A DNA stretch of 64,000 nt from Lentinus brumalis (GCA_001792895.1 MARA01000011.1:496001-560000); one strand, 5' to 3'. Positions 1 to 11,304 are shown, numbered from the stretch's first letter. Made by a program: numbers and translations. Notes: generated by a model not told the origin, from the sequence alone.

Positions 1-2
1 AC

Positions 3-551
3 CTCGAAGCGAAGGAGGCCGCCACAACCGGCGAGTCAACCCCCCTCCCTCCCGCCCTTCAGCCCCTTCTCGACCTCCCCAAGAGTCAATCTGCCCTCAA
101 GGCCGCGTACAAGAAGCAGCTCTCGCGCGACTGGAGTGCCCGGTGGGCGTCGTGCCCGCAAGGCAAACGGATGGCCAAGGACTTCGATTCATCTCCACCG
201 GGAGGGAACCGGATCCTGCGGTGGTACAAGGACCTTCCACGCCGGCAGGCCAGCATCATCACGCAGCTGCGCACCGGACACGTCGGCCTCAACCGCTTCC
301 TGTGTCGCATCAAGGCAGTCTCGCTGCCGCAGTGTCAGGAATGCAGGGTGGAGGAGACAGTACTTCACTACCTCCTCACGTGCCGACGCTATGACAAGCA
401 GCGGGCGGCGCTGAAGGCGGCCATTCGGAAGCCGCTCAGCCGGCGAGTTCTACTCGGAGACCCGAAGCACCGGCAGGAGCTCCTCACTTATGTTGAAGCC
501 ACTGGCCGGTTTGCGTCATACCTTGAAGGCGCATATCTCTTGATTAGCTGA
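3..551 (+). CDS. LINE polyprotein C-terminus (post-RNase H zinc-knuckle region), partial
   Basis: The frame is open from base 3 and stops at 551 (TGA not seen; stop is TAG/TGA-type at the end of the SLIS.. tail). The segment around residues RTGHVGLNRFLCRI, followed by CQEC and then H-x4-C, is the conserved C-terminal block found after the RNase H domain in fungal LINE polyproteins; the Cys/His spacing is C-x2-C-x7-H-x4-C. In the family this region follows the reverse transcriptase, which copies element RNA at a nicked chromosomal target. No start codon is expected here because the protein begins upstream of the window. Nothing in the visible 180 residues is interrupted, so the element could be a fairly recent insertion, but its activity cannot be judged. 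Confidence 0.8.
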   Translation, partial: LEAKEAATTGESTPLPPALQPLLDLPKSQSALKAAYKKQLSRDWSARWASCPQGKRMAKDFDSSPPGGNRILRWYKDLPRRQASIITQLRTGHVGLNRFLCRIKAVSLPQCQECRVEETVLHYLLTCRRYDKQRAALKAAIRKPLSRRVLLGDPKHRQELLTYVEATGRFASYLEGAYLLIS

Positions 552-562
552 GTCCCTTCTTC

Positions 563-573
563 TCCCTTTCTCC

Positions 574-614
<41 letters not shown>
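563..614. repeat. CT-rich microsatellite in the LINE 3' UTR
   Basis: A pyrimidine tract that becomes a nearly perfect (CT)n run from about 576 to 612. It lies between the LINE stop codon and the rest of its 3' UTR. Confidence 0.9.
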
Positions 615-616
<2 letters not shown>

Positions 617-1062
617 GTTTCTCCTTTCTCTATCTACTCTTTATGATATCTCGGGAACTGATTTTCTCGTTAGGCATCCTGCTTATGGGCACGCCAACTA
701 CTCGCCACCCAATGATAATACCCCACCCTCGAGCCACTCAGTTATCTCAATCTTCGAACACCTCAACCTCTAATACATGCCGCCCGGGCTCGCTGCGTGC
801 AGCGGCGCCCACCGCCTCAGCTGGACCGACAGTACTTACACTACGCCACTTCATCATGTTCATATTTTCCCCAGACTCCCGGGGCGCGAAGGGCTTCGCC
901 CCGCGCACCTTCCTTGGATGGAAAGGGGGCCTTCTACCCACCTTGTACGATACATTTCATTTCGGTTCTAGCACGTCGTGGCACATGTATTAGGTAGTAG
1001 CCACATAGGCCGTAACCGGCCTGAGCGCTACTATAAAAATGGAATTCATCATCATCATCATC

Positions 1063-1908
1063 TTCCCCACCTTCCTTGCCGAGCACCTGCGCAACTCACG
1101 ACACAACCCTAAACTCCTCGCGCTCCTGCAGGGCCTCGACCAAATTTTGATTTCTGGCCTCATGTTGTCGCCTGAAGACGAGGAGTGGATTCACAGCAAC
1201 GGCATCAGGTTGGTAAACTGTTACGGGAACACCGAGGTCGGCTCCATGCTCGTCACTCCCGTATCGAGCCTGGACACACGGAGCACAAACTCAGTGCACG
1301 CGCTCACGCCCGTGCCGGGTTCGAAGTACTTGTTTGTCCCTGTCGACGGCGATGCCGAGTTCACAGATGCCGAGGCCAGCTACGCTAACGCGAACGCGCA
1401 GCTGCTGGAGCTCATCGTTACCGCAGAGTCTCCTGACTGCCCCGACCGCTCTCTACGGCACGCGGACGGCGACTACCACACGGGCGACCTGTTCCTCGAG
1501 GTCGCGCCCGGACAGTACGTGTACCGCGGGCGGAACGACGACTGGATCAAGAGCGAGAACTCTCTCCGCTGCGACACCAAGGCGATCGAGGACAATGTCC
1601 TCTCCACATGTGCGGATCTCGTCGCGGCGTGCATCGTGACGGGCAACGGCCGCGCTTCTCCCGCACTGTTCGTCGAGCCTGCGGACGCGGGCGCGGATCG
1701 CGAGAAGCTCAGGCGCGATATTCTCCGGCGCATCCGGCCATTCCACGCCCGCCGCTACATGCACGAGCGCATCGTGTCCACCCAGTTCATCCTCGTCGTC
1801 CCCGCCGGCACGCTTCCCCGCACGGCGACCAAGGGCAACATTCGTCGGAGAGCAGTCGAGGAAGCCTTCAAGACCGAGCTGGACCGGGTTTACGGTGTCG
1901 CGCACTGA
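1063..1908 (+). pseudogene. Truncated AMP-binding (NRPS-like adenylation) gene, C-terminal part only
   Basis: The frame encodes only the C-terminal half of a stand-alone adenylate-forming enzyme, in one exon. It aligns with the intact gene at 36522-38290 from the FL..HLRNSR block onward: NCYGNTEVG (A5 region), YHTGDL (A7), a hinge RGRNDDWIK (A8 region) and TATKGNIRRR with the A10 lysine near the end. The P-loop-like A3 motif and all N-terminal exons are missing. Immediately upstream is the ATC tail of a LINE, so the first half was probably separated by that insertion rather than deleted. The remaining reading frame has no stops, which suggests the event is recent. An ATG upstream at 1039 lies inside the LINE tail and is unlikely to be a real start. 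Confidence 0.75.
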
Positions 1909-2376
1909 GGCCGACCTCCAAGCTCGGGTCCGGTGTGCGACCCACGTCACGGACATGCTCATTTCTATCCCTATCTATTCGCTTCTCCGCGTTCTACTCC
2001 GCCGCAATTCCACCTCATCCTCTCTGGTCGACATCTTGCATGTATCATTATTCAGGCTCCGTAATACTGCAGTGTAGTTGTATACTCCTACCACGGCGTC
2101 CCGTACTGTACCCTCTGTAGCCTAATCCCCATTGACTACAAGCACCGGACAATCCCTCTCCATAGCTCACCCAAATCCCCAATTTCGTAGGCTCCCCCTC
2201 ATATTCTAGTATTTCTCGGCCGCGTCGATCGCGTCGATCGCGTCGCCCTGTTGTATCTTGTCTACTTCCGCAATCCCGTCGCGGATAGCTGCTATAATAT
2301 CAGAGACTGGTTGAACAGATGGACGTAAGGTACATGGGTACAAAGATATCCTAAGGCGCAGCGACATGGAGCCCCA
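1909..2376. other. Intergenic
   Basis: Space between the broken adenylation gene and the 3' end of the transporter gene. It holds a short direct repeat of GCGTCGATC near 2222-2245. No coding or RNA gene is seen. Confidence 0.6.
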
Positions 2377-4076
2377 CTAATCAGACAGCGACACCTCCTC
2401 TTCTACATGAACCCTCCCAGCCTCCTGGTCTCCAGGCGACAGGGCCGACTCCTCGGTCTTGCGCTCCTCCTCTAGACCGAGAGCCAAGAAACTGGAGATG
2501 ACAATCAGCGCCCCAAACACGACCTGTGCTTTCGCCGGCCGACCGAGGAAGAAGTCTCCCAGGACAGCTAGGGGCATCGTCAGACTCAGCCCCACGGTGA
2601 CAACAAGTGGCGTGGTCTTCAACATTGCTATCACGTAAATGTAGTCGCTCGACAATGTTATCGCCATCTAGGATCAGAGACCAAAATCGTGCAAGTCAGC
2701 ATGCGCAGCGGCGGGCACAGTGCGCCGAGTGGGGGAGGGGCGGGAGGCGGAGTAGGGGCTTGGGACACGTACGTTGATCAGTAGACCCCCCACAGCCTTG
2801 CTGGTCTGCGGAAGCTCAAAGCGTTCGACCCCGGTCACATGGAGGAAGAGGCCGATCGGCCAGCATGTCAAGATGTTGAACAGGCCGACGAACCCGAAGA
2901 ACAGTTGCATGTCTATCCGCGATTCGGACCGGATTCGGACCTTGAGGAGCGTCACGTATAGCGCGTAGAATAGCGCGGATAGCAGCGCGAAGGCATCGCC
3001 TACGAGCGGCATAGTTGGCAGGTACGACGTGCCCGTGGTGGGCTCAGGTGGCTGTGGCTGCGACGAGTCAGAGAGCGAGACCAGAACCACCCCGACAAAG
3101 CTAGATAGAAAAGCACGGTCCGACGTGAGCACATGGAGATTTGCGGGCAAAAAGCCAAGGTGCCATTGCCACAAACCTGGTGAACACGGCGCCAATCTTC
3201 ATTAACGTCAGGCTTTCCACCCTGAACATGCGTCCTATTCCCAAAGTGAAGAAACCTGCAGGTGATGGGATATATCAGAACATGGCTGGGCCCTGAGACG
3301 TGAACACTCACCGCTCATGCTGGATAGTATGGTCGCGCTAGCGACGCTCGTATATTCAAGCGACACGCTCAACGTGTAATTGGCGATGAACCACAGTAGG
3401 CAGAACACCGCCGCGAGCTCAGCAGTCTCGCGAGGAGTCAGAGGCAGAGACAGCTTGTCATCTTCGGCGCCGCTGCCTGGGTCCTCGGTCCGAGCAGCCT
3501 GGCAAGAGTCGGGTAAGTACGCCTCCGGAGGGCGATGAGAGCAGTACACATACGTTACCCAATGTCTCGGCAGCGTCGACGTCGGTCATGAGAGGCTCAT
3601 ACACGCCGCTGTGGCTGCGAATATTCATCAGTGATATGTAGCGTAACGGGCCGAGACAACCTACCCACCGCCTTCAGCATTCCGATGGCTCCGTTTGGTT
3701 GCCCTACGAATGATGAAGGGTAGAAGATACAGTACGAAAGCACTCGTGTTCAGGTATGTCACGCTATGAGTGATGCTCCAGCATGAGTAGAGCTCGACTC
3801 GCAAGGAGACACAGGAACATACAGGAATGGCTTCTCATAACCATCTTCGTACAAATCCTTGTGCGAGGGTGGGTTTGGACCTCTACGTCGAAGACACGGA
3901 GCACGACGTACCTGCGTAACGAAGTTGGACGAGGTCCAGAGGATAACGACACATAGCAACAAGGCAATGCCGATAGCATAGTCCCTCCGGCTCTTCATCT
4001 GGATTTGCGCTCTCGACTGGGACTTCGCCGCCATCCGAGACCGGGAACGAGGAGGGGGAGAAGATAGCCTGTCCAT
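2377..4076 (-). CDS. SLC35F/DMT-type multispanning membrane transporter (THI74/YML018C-like)
   Basis: Eight exons fit without a phase error: 4076-3912, 3857-3823, 3763-3665, 3614-3554, 3498-3312, 3255-3177, 3100-2773 and 2667-2377, giving 414 residues. The protein has a basic N-terminus, a first hydrophobic helix (IGIALLLCVVILWTSSNF), then YEKPFL.VTYLNTS, YTSVASATILSS and GFFTLGIGRMFRVE blocks typical of the SLC35F5 / yeast vacuolar YML018C-THI74 branch of the drug/metabolite transporter superfamily. About ten membrane segments are likely. The acidic C-terminal tail is cytosolic by analogy. Substrate is unknown; a vacuolar or other endomembrane location is inferred from the family. Exon 2 is only 35 nt. 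It is divergent from SLX9, sharing a promoter of about 230 bases. Confidence 0.85.
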
Positions 4077-4307
4077 CGAGAACCAAGGATTATGCCGTGG
4101 GCATTGCTGGTGGCCTTGCGGGAGTAGGCAGACGAGGACCCAAATAAGGGCGAGGAAAGCAGCTCAAGAGCCTCGCGGTGGACGAGCGCAAGCCTGGGAG
4201 TCCAAGCGAAGCACGTCATCTCCAGTCGCAGCCACAGCATTCCCTCTCTTGTCCGCAACGCTCATTATACCCGCTCTCCCGACCTCCCTCCACACCTTCG
4301 TCGTACT

Positions 4308-5207
4308 ATGGTGAGCATCCTCGCGCACACGGAGAACGCAATCGCTCAATCTCGGAAGACAGCCCAAGGAAAAGCGCAGGCGCAGCGGCGCCCACGAGCA
4401 GTCTGTCCGGCTTCCCTCTAAACGCCAATTCGCAGTCCAGGACAACGCTGTCGAGCATGTCACTGTCGGCGAAGAGATCGAGAAATCCGTGAGTTCTGTC
4501 TCCGTGTGGTCCAGGACGGAGCTTCATCATTCCATCTCGGTGTGCGCAGGCTCCGGAGATCCTGGCAGACATCGCTGCGGACGAGGAGCCCCGCCCGACC
4601 CTAAAGAAAAAGGAAAAACAAGCTTTGAAACACGAGCTCTTCATGCAGCGTGAGTTTTCGTTCCACACACTCTGGCACCGTAAACTTTGCAGTATCTGAT
4701 ATGTTCGCGCCCCCGCACAGGTTTGGAAGCATCCCGGTCTCCGTACTCCAAGTCCCACGAACGCCGTCTCAAGCGAAGAGCGCGAGAACAGGTTGCGGGC
4801 GGCATGAGCGACATTCAGGCGGCCATCTCCGCCGTCGAGGACGCTATCCCCGTAGCGGTTCAAAACTCGGTTGCCGCTGACCCCGACGCCGGAGCAGGAG
4901 AGCCCGACGCGCCGCAACCGAGAAAAGTCAAGCCCAAGCCTGGGCAGATAGGAGAGGGCAAGGGTGTGCCGCTGACAAAGAACCAGCGCAAACGTGTACT
5001 GTAAGTGTCCAAATGTTCCCTCATTCGCTTTGTTTGTGCGGCAGGGCGGGGAAGCTCACGTCGCGCCCGGGGTCTTACAGGAAGGTCGAGCGCATGCGCA
5101 TACCGATGATTCTTGCCACCCCGGAGTTTGCTGCGAATCCCTTCCAGACGATCCGTACACACGCCCAAAACACGCTGCTAAAACACGAACCCCCTTCCGC
5201 CTCGTGA
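4308..5207 (+). CDS. SLX9: Ribosome biogenesis protein SLX9
   Basis: SLX9 is a small nucleolar protein that binds pre-40S particles and acts in ITS1 processing and 40S export. Exons ..-4488, 4550-4649, 4721-5000 and 5081-5207 join in phase. They yield the family signature: APEILADIAADEE, KKKEKQALKHELF, RLEASRSPYSKSHERRLKRR, then GEGKG..LTKNQRKRVL and ERMRIPMIL..PEF..NPFQTIRTHAQNTL at the C-terminus. The 3' three exons are secure. The start is not: the ATG at 4308 is followed at once by a good donor (GTGAGC), and a phase-compatible acceptor at 4401 would give M-SVRLPSKRQFAV; a longer first exon is possible. It shares a short promoter with the transporter on the other strand. Confidence 0.85.
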
Positions 5208-5891
5208 AAGTTGTCCGAGCGACGCTATCTGTAACCTGGAAGATGCCCCGGCCAGCGAGGCCACCTACCCACCGACTCCGAACCACGGTCATGTGTGACT
5301 TGTGGACTGTAACAGTCCCTGCAAGATTCATTCCGTATGCCACCGGGATTGGCGGCAACCATCCATCCTTCCAGGTCCCCATTTCCGTCCACTTGCGAGA
5401 GAGCTCTGTACCGAAAGGCTTCACACCCTCCCTCATCGGTGCCGAGTGCACCTTGATGCCAATACGTTCCCTGGGCAGCGATACATGTATTATTTACACT
5501 AAGGGGCATGTTGTATGCTACGGGTATGGATGTTGTCGAAAAGTAGAGTTAATGTCATAGTAATGCATTCGTGAAGGCCGTGAAAGCGTCAGCGCACACA
5601 TAAACGTCGTATATCGAATGGTGATGGTATAGGTCTAAACACACGGGGGTGATATTCGTAACGGTGAGGGGTACCCAAAGCCAAGAAGCCAAGTCAATAT
5701 GTATATGCAAGGAATTGCAAGTCGTTCCAATCCGAGATTCCAGAGCTATCGCTTCCATCCCGATCCCGATCCTCAGGTTATGAGGGTAAACGCTATCCTA
5801 CTCACCTTCTCAGCAAATAGCTTTCGTCTAGTAGAAACACATTGGTGTCGCATCCAGGGCTACACGTTGTTCTTCGGCTTCAGCTTCATCT
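5208..5891. other. Convergent intergenic region
   Basis: Lies between the 3' ends of SLX9 (+) and the coiled-coil gene (-). AT-richer than its surroundings, consistent with 3' untranslated sequence. No gene is recognised. Confidence 0.6.
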
Positions 5892-8436
5892 TCAGTCATC
5901 GTCTTGCTCGCCCTTGCTCATTCCCGCGCTCCAGACCGTGCTGCCGCTGCCGCTGCGTCGGCTGCTCCGCCGGTCCCCCGTGCGGCGCATGATCTCAGTG
6001 AAGCCACCAGGTGAGCCCTTCGCAATCTCCACGCTCAGTTGGCGCTCGTGTGCGTCGAGGGCAGCGATGACGTTCTCCGCCTCCGCCTGCTCGAGTGCCT
6101 CCTCCGTGAGATTCGGCGTGCCTCCCAGCGCCGGGGACGAGTTGAGCGAATTCGTGTCAGAGTTTGTGCGGCGGAAGAACGAGAACCGCGAGGACGTCGA
6201 GGGCGTCATGGGCGTGGCAGACCCAGAGCCCGGGGTGACCGTGCTCGCAGTGATGGGTGTCCGCAGGGCATCCACTGCACCGGCCGGCGAGGAGTGGGAC
6301 TTGCCCATCGCCGGCATCGCAGGCTTGTCAGGCTTGTCGATACCCATAAGCTTCATCGTGGCGTGCAGCCGCTCGCGCTCCCGCCGGTCCTCCTCGTCCT
6401 CCAGCGTGTCGAGCTTCCGCGCATTGGCGACGACCGGGGTTGTGCCCACCTTCAGGGTAAGGGGACGCAGGTGCGGCTCGGGCCTCTTCTCGCCAGCGCC
6501 CCCGCCGAACATGGAGAACTTGCTCCAGTCGAACGAAAGCGAGCGGCGAGATGCGCGTGTGGACATTGCGGGCGCGGGCGGACTGTTCTTCGCAGCCGCG
6601 GCTGCCGCACGCACGTCGTCGAAGGTCGTAAGACGTTCTTGCGGAGGGCTTGAGACAGGGCCTTTGGAAGACGGGAAGGGGAAGATCGCCGACTGCGGGC
6701 GTGTCTTTTTCGGAGGTGACTTCGGAATGTCGCTGAATGTAGTGAACTTCGCAGACTGCGGTGGCGGAGAGTTGGCGGCTTTGTCGTAGTCGACTGCGAG
6801 CACGTGCTCGAAGCCTTCCTGTGAGATGATACGGTCGATGATCTTGGAAGCATAAAGCGACAGGGCCTTGTTGGCGTCCTTGAGGTTCTTGACCTCGCTC
6901 CTGAGGGTCTCGAGATCGTCGGGTGAACGAGTGAACTCCGCACCCTCCGACATAGCAGAAACCTTCCGGTCGGTGCCCTTCCTGCCCCGCTTGCCCTTGG
7001 CATTGAGGATGGAAGGGTCGGCATCGAGAGGTGCACGACCTCCCACGATGTCCTTGTTCTCGGCACGTCCGAGTTCTGCAGCCAAGTCCAAGCCGGGCCC
7101 AGTAACACCGATGTTGGCAAGGGACTCCCCACGAGGTGCCGGAGAGCGAGATGTAGCCGAAGTGGTGCGCCGGCGGCCACCTTTGCGAAGCGACTTTGCA
7201 GGAGAGTCTGGGTCGGCGCGCTCGCGCTCCGACTCGTCCTGCTGAAACTCGGGGTCGAGCATCGGCTCCGGCTCGTCCACGCGTTCGTCGCGCTCGTCCA
7301 CAGGATCGAGGACGCTCCGGCTCGTGTTCCTGCTAAGAAGGCTCTCCTCGTCTCGGTTGTCATCATCGTCTCCTGCCTCGCTGCTGTCGCTAGACTCGGT
7401 AGTCGTGGCACCCATGCGGAGAATGTCGAATTGTCCATTGAGCGTCTTCTCCCGGAGGAGAATGTTGTAGGATTCGTTCTCCTCTTGCAGCTCGTTGTTG
7501 ACGCGCTTGAGGTCATGGAGTTGTGTCTGGAGGAGAGCGAGAGTCGACTGGAGCGAGTTGTACGAGACGGAGAGGGTGGAAAGTTCCAAACGAAGGGCTG
7601 TCATCTCGGCCGGCTCCTGCTCAGGGTCGTTAAGATCCTGCTTCTCGGGTGGCGTCTCAACAGGCTGCTCGTCCACGTCCACGTCCGTTTCAGACTCGGC
7701 AACAGAGACGACCGACGGCGACGTAAGTACCGGTGGTGGCTGCTTGCGAGCCTGTGTCAGGGATTGGATTCGGGACTTGAGGTGTTGTTCATTGTCGTAG
7801 AATGCCTGGCGCTCAGCCTCGAAAGTGCTCGTCTGGGAATCCATGTTGTCAAGACATCGGTAGAGAACATCATCCATGCGCGCATAAACCGACCTGCTCG
7901 TTGTACCGCCGTTGGATGTCGCGCTTCTCCTTCTCTAGGTCGCGCACCTGCGTGCGGAGTTTCTCCATGACCTCCATACTGGAAGCCATCTGCTCCTCCA
8001 TGCGACTCTGGTCAGCATAGAGCTCCTGGAGACGGGTTTCCGCGGTATTGAGGGACGATGTGAGATTGCCATTCTCAGCAGTGAGTTGCGCGATGGTCTG
8101 GTCCTTGTCTTGGAGTTGTACGAGGAGCTTGAGATGAAGATGAGACAGAATATTGTGCACTGTGCGAGTCGGACATACCTTTTCCTTCAGCTCCGTTTCG
8201 TCCTTCAATGAGGCTGACAGCGACTCGCGTGTCTCGCCAATAACTACCGGGGGCGGGGCGGCAGCCTTCACGGAGCCTCTCCGGGCCCCGGGAGAGCTGA
8301 GAGAAGCGCGTGCAGAGACAACTGAGCGAGCAGTAGCACCCTTGGTGATAGAAGACGAGGGAGAAGTCGAGCTGGAAAGCGAAGGGGGCGATCGTCGCGA
8401 GGCAAGCGTGGGCCGTGCAGGTGCGGCGGTGGCCAT
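5892..8436 (-). CDS. Large coiled-coil, Ser-rich protein of unknown function
   Basis: Three exons fit in phase: 8436-8179, 8127-7894 and 7832-5892, giving 810 residues. The N-terminal 90 residues are low-complexity Ser/Pro/Ala. Residues about 90-200 form a long coiled coil (LQDKDQTIAQL, EKLRTQVRDLEKEKRDIQRRY). A second coiled coil follows (LRLELSTLSVSYNSLQSTL) with the block NILLREKTLNGQF. A later conserved patch reads SKIIDRIISQEGFEHVLAVDYD. The rest is acidic or Ser/Pro-rich and looks disordered. I recall similar architecture in fungal proteins annotated loosely as M-protein-repeat or chromosome-segregation-like, but no function is established. The apparent ATG at 7877 sits in a 61-nt intron. 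Divergent from the XRCC2-like gene with 283 bases between. Confidence 0.8.
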
Positions 8437-8719
8437 AGTGGGAAATCCTGAAGTCGTTACAAAATGAGATTTTTGGGTGTTGGGAAATGAGTCGGACAGC
8501 CCAGCCGTCTAGTCCTGCAGATGTCGGGGAGCAGGTGAGCTGGCGAGGGGCGGGGGACGGGGATGGTCGTTAAGTGTCTGCTACTGCCTCTCTTGATTTG
8601 GCCGGAAACAATCACCCCGTGGGCGTCTAGCCACGTGCACGCGACACGCGACCTGGACGCGTTGACATTGAGTTGGTCCCCTTGACGGCCGCCCCCTGAC
8701 CTCCTAACCAACAAGTACG
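8437..8719. promoter_or_regulatory. Bidirectional promoter region (coiled-coil gene / XRCC2-like gene)
   Basis: 283 bases separate two divergent start codons, so both promoters must lie here. No TATA box or named motif is obvious. Confidence 0.5.
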
Positions 8720-10007
8720 ATGGCGGACAACACGACAACAGCAGCATCCCTTCTCGCTGAGATACCGTCTGAATCTCTCCAGAGCGTGCGCAGTGAGTCC
8801 ACGTTCCTCGTCACAGCCTCGGCTGACCCGTTCTCGCAGCTCCTGGCGACCGTTAGACGCGAATGTGAGTAGCGACCGGTACCATGACGCGTGCTCTGCC
8901 GGTACTTACGGCGACCCAGCGGTCTCCGCGGGCTCGACCTTCATCCCTGCGCTTGATGCGCATTTGTCCTCGGTCAACTCTCGACGGACCACGCACGACT
9001 GGCCTCTCAACCAAGGAGATGTTCTGGAGGTCCAAGGACCCGCCGCGAGCGGAAAGACGCATCTGCTCTACCATATGCTCGTCGTCTGCTTGATGCCTCG
9101 CAGCTACAATGGCAAAGAACTCGGCGGCTGGGGCAAAGCTGCTGTCTTCTTCGACACAGACGGCAGGCTCAGCATATCCAGGCTGTACACCCTGCTTCTC
9201 TCGCGTATGCGTCGTCTCGTCGGATCAGACGGTGTCAACGATGCGCGTATACCTTTGGAGGATGTCGCTGCCCAGCGGCTGGAAAACTTGCACATCTTCC
9301 GACCGACCTCTTCTCTGCAGCTTGCGATAACCCTCCTGCACCTCCCGAAGTACCATGCCTCAAATCCCCGCTTGCAGGATAAGGAGATCGGGCTCCTCGC
9401 CATCGACTCCTTGAGTGCATTCTACTGGAGGGACCGATACACACTCGAGCAACTTCGCGACGCGGCGGACGCTTCGACCCAGAGCGTCCCGCCGAACCCT
9501 CTGTACCACGCTCTCAAAGCGCTCCAACGATTCCGGACGTCCCATAGACCTGTAATCCTCCTTGCCAACTGGGGTCTCAACGCTCTAGCCAAGCCATCTG
9601 CCACGGGAGAACCAGCCTACCCGTTCTACCGGCAACATCTGTACCCCTTCCCAGCTCCATTTGAGTCTCACGGCGCGGACGAAGCGATGCAAAACATCGA
9701 GAACTCTCAGCGACGCTCTACCAGCGTCGATGCTCGGTCGGACACATCCACAGGCCGTGCTCAGCGGGGCATCGAGACGACCCTCCCGCTCCACTATCAC
9801 ATCACCCTCCATCCGTCGCCCGTCGACCCTTTCCCAGCATCGTACTCCCTGGCGGATGCGATCAGTCAGGAGCACATGCGCGTGGCCTTGGTGAAGAAGG
9901 GCGAGGTGCGCGGTCTCATCCGGACACCAGGAGACAACAGCGCCGTAGAATTCACGTTCCGCATCGGAGATGATGAGGTTCCCGTTCAACCGGGCGAGGA
10001 GACATGA
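8720..10007 (+). CDS. XRCC2-like RAD51 paralogue (RecA-fold recombination protein)
   Basis: Two exons, 8720-8864 and 8920-10007, give 410 residues. A Walker A motif GPAASGKTH is followed by a RecA-type core: KAAVFFDTDGRLSISRL, then a Walker B-like strand IGLLAIDSLSAFYWRDR, and VILLANWGL. FDTDGRF and IDS..AFYW-type strings are the hallmarks of XRCC2, a RAD51 paralogue that helps load RAD51 during homologous recombination in the nucleus. The sequence from GTGAGTCC at 8792 looks like a donor but removing it breaks the frame, so exon 1 reads through. Longer than human XRCC2 (280 residues), mainly in the C-terminal half. Assignment to XRCC2 rather than another RAD51 paralogue is probable, not certain. 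Confidence 0.8.
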
Positions 10008-10184
10008 CCGAGCTCTGCTGCGATCGATACACCGCTCAAGTGTATGAAGGGCTCCTTGCTAACTACTTGCCACCTACCTTTACGGTCGTGTACACGGCCC
10101 GGTCTGGAGCGTCCTTGTTTAGCAAGGAAATTTTCATCGTAGCATCAGAGGATGGACGAACGAGACAGATGGCAGTACGAGTCA
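10008..10184. other. Convergent 3' intergenic spacer
   Basis: Only 177 bases separate the stops of the convergent XRCC2-like and TTC1-like genes, so their 3' UTRs may overlap. Confidence 0.5.
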
Positions 10185-11304
10185 CTAGCTAGGATTCTGC
10201 ACGAAGTTCATCGAGTACCCGCCTTGGCCGTTCGGGACAAATTGGAAGTTATCGGTAGAGAGACCGAAGTTCCCTGGGTCGCCAGCTTTCAGTTCTCATG
10301 TGCGTATGCTACTTCCATAGTCCTCACCTAGTAGGCTGTTGCCAAGGCCTTTCAGCTTATCCAGCATCTCCGAGGTCTCGCGCTTCTGGGCTGCCTCCAC
10401 GCGCGGCCCCAAGGATGCCAGTGAATGCCGAATGCTAACGACGTCTGGCGACGTAGACGGCAGCAACTCCAGCAGCGCTTTGTAATCTATACCCAGTTCT
10501 ATCCTGCGGCAGGCCGACATCTGCATGAAAAGAAAGAGGACTGACCTTCCTGTGCGCTAGATAGCGAAGACCATGAATTGATCTGTTCGTTGGCGGTGGC
10601 TCGCCTCTGCAATGCCTTGATATACTTCGGATCGTCCTTGAGAGCTGTGAGGCGCAAGAGGGTTCGGTCCGTAAGCTCGCAGTCGAACGCCTTGCGCCCA
10701 GGCTTGCCTTCTGTGCACGCCGCAACCACTTCCTTGTGCTCTCCCTGCAGACGACATCAGCGTCAACTCCCACAAGAGCAGACGATACCGCTCTTACCAG
10801 CTTCAGGTAACATGCACCGATGTTCGCGTGTAGAACTGCTCGTGCCTTCGCACACTCGATCTCAACTTCGGTCGGCGGAGCCTGAGCGGCTGGAAACTCT
10901 GGCCGTACGGAGCTCTTTCCATCAGCTTCGTCCTTAGCATGCGAGTCTTCAGAGTCATCTTCTATTGAATCGGCGTCCCTCCCTTGCACCCTCGTTTGCA
11001 ACTGTGCTCGGGCGGGAAGGTGGCCGAGTGCGGATCTGTAGGTGGCGAGAGCTTCCTCCCACCTCTGGGCTCGAAAATGGTCGTTGCCCTCTCGCTTCAG
11101 TTCTTCCGCGTTACTCAAGCATGTCTATCGCACATCAGTCGACCATGTCCGAACGGAAGAGATGAGTGAGAGCTGACTCACTCGGACGTCAGGTGGGTCG
11201 TGCGTTCCCATGTCCGCTGGAACTTGGGGTTGCGTAGTACCCTCGGCGACGCAAGCTTCGGAGGGAGACCCGTTTGAAGATTGTACAGGCGTATTGGATG
11301 TCAT
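10185..11304 (-). CDS. TPR protein, TTC1-like co-chaperone
   Basis: Exons 11304-11182 and 11124-10798 are followed by one starting at 10784 or nearby and two short 3' exons. The protein has an N-terminal acidic leader, then TPR repeats (AEELKREGNDHFRAQRWEEALATYRSAL; LHANIGACYLKL; HKEVVAACTEAL; DPKYIKALQRRATA), and ends with the TTC1 signature MLDKLKGLGN.LLG and FGLSTDNFQFVPNG..YSMNFV. TTC1 family members are HSP70/HSP90 adaptor proteins in the cytosol. The codon split inside ACTEALKDDPKY only works with a GC-AG intron (GCAAGC donor, about 10682-10744 region), and the final exon is separated by a second intron near 10250-10320. Stop TAG at 10185-10187. Divergent from the first SDR gene. Confidence 0.85.

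Larger units (their letters stand above)
1..1062 (+). mobile_element. 3' end of a LINE (non-LTR) retrotransposon, 5' truncated by window edge
   Basis: An open frame running in from the window edge ends at 551 and encodes the C-terminus of a LINE polyprotein. About 500 bases of 3' untranslated sequence follow, including a CT microsatellite and a stretch near 890-1035. The element closes at about 1037-1062 with TATAAAAATGGAATTC followed by five or so ATC repeats, a simple-repeat tail of the kind LINEs leave at their 3' end. The tail runs straight into adenylation-domain coding sequence at about 1063, so this is read as an insertion junction. The 5' end, target-site duplication and reverse transcriptase are outside the window. 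The boundary is accurate to a few bases only. Confidence 0.8.

Noticed and set aside
5842..6789. A 315-residue open frame on the + strand opposite the coiled-coil gene
   Set aside because: It mirrors the real gene's codon bias and has no recognisable domain; the minus-strand model is supported by exon phase and heptads.
7833..7893. ATG at 7877 as a separate start for the large coiled-coil exon
   Set aside because: It falls in a 61-nt intron whose removal joins two coiled-coil exons in phase.
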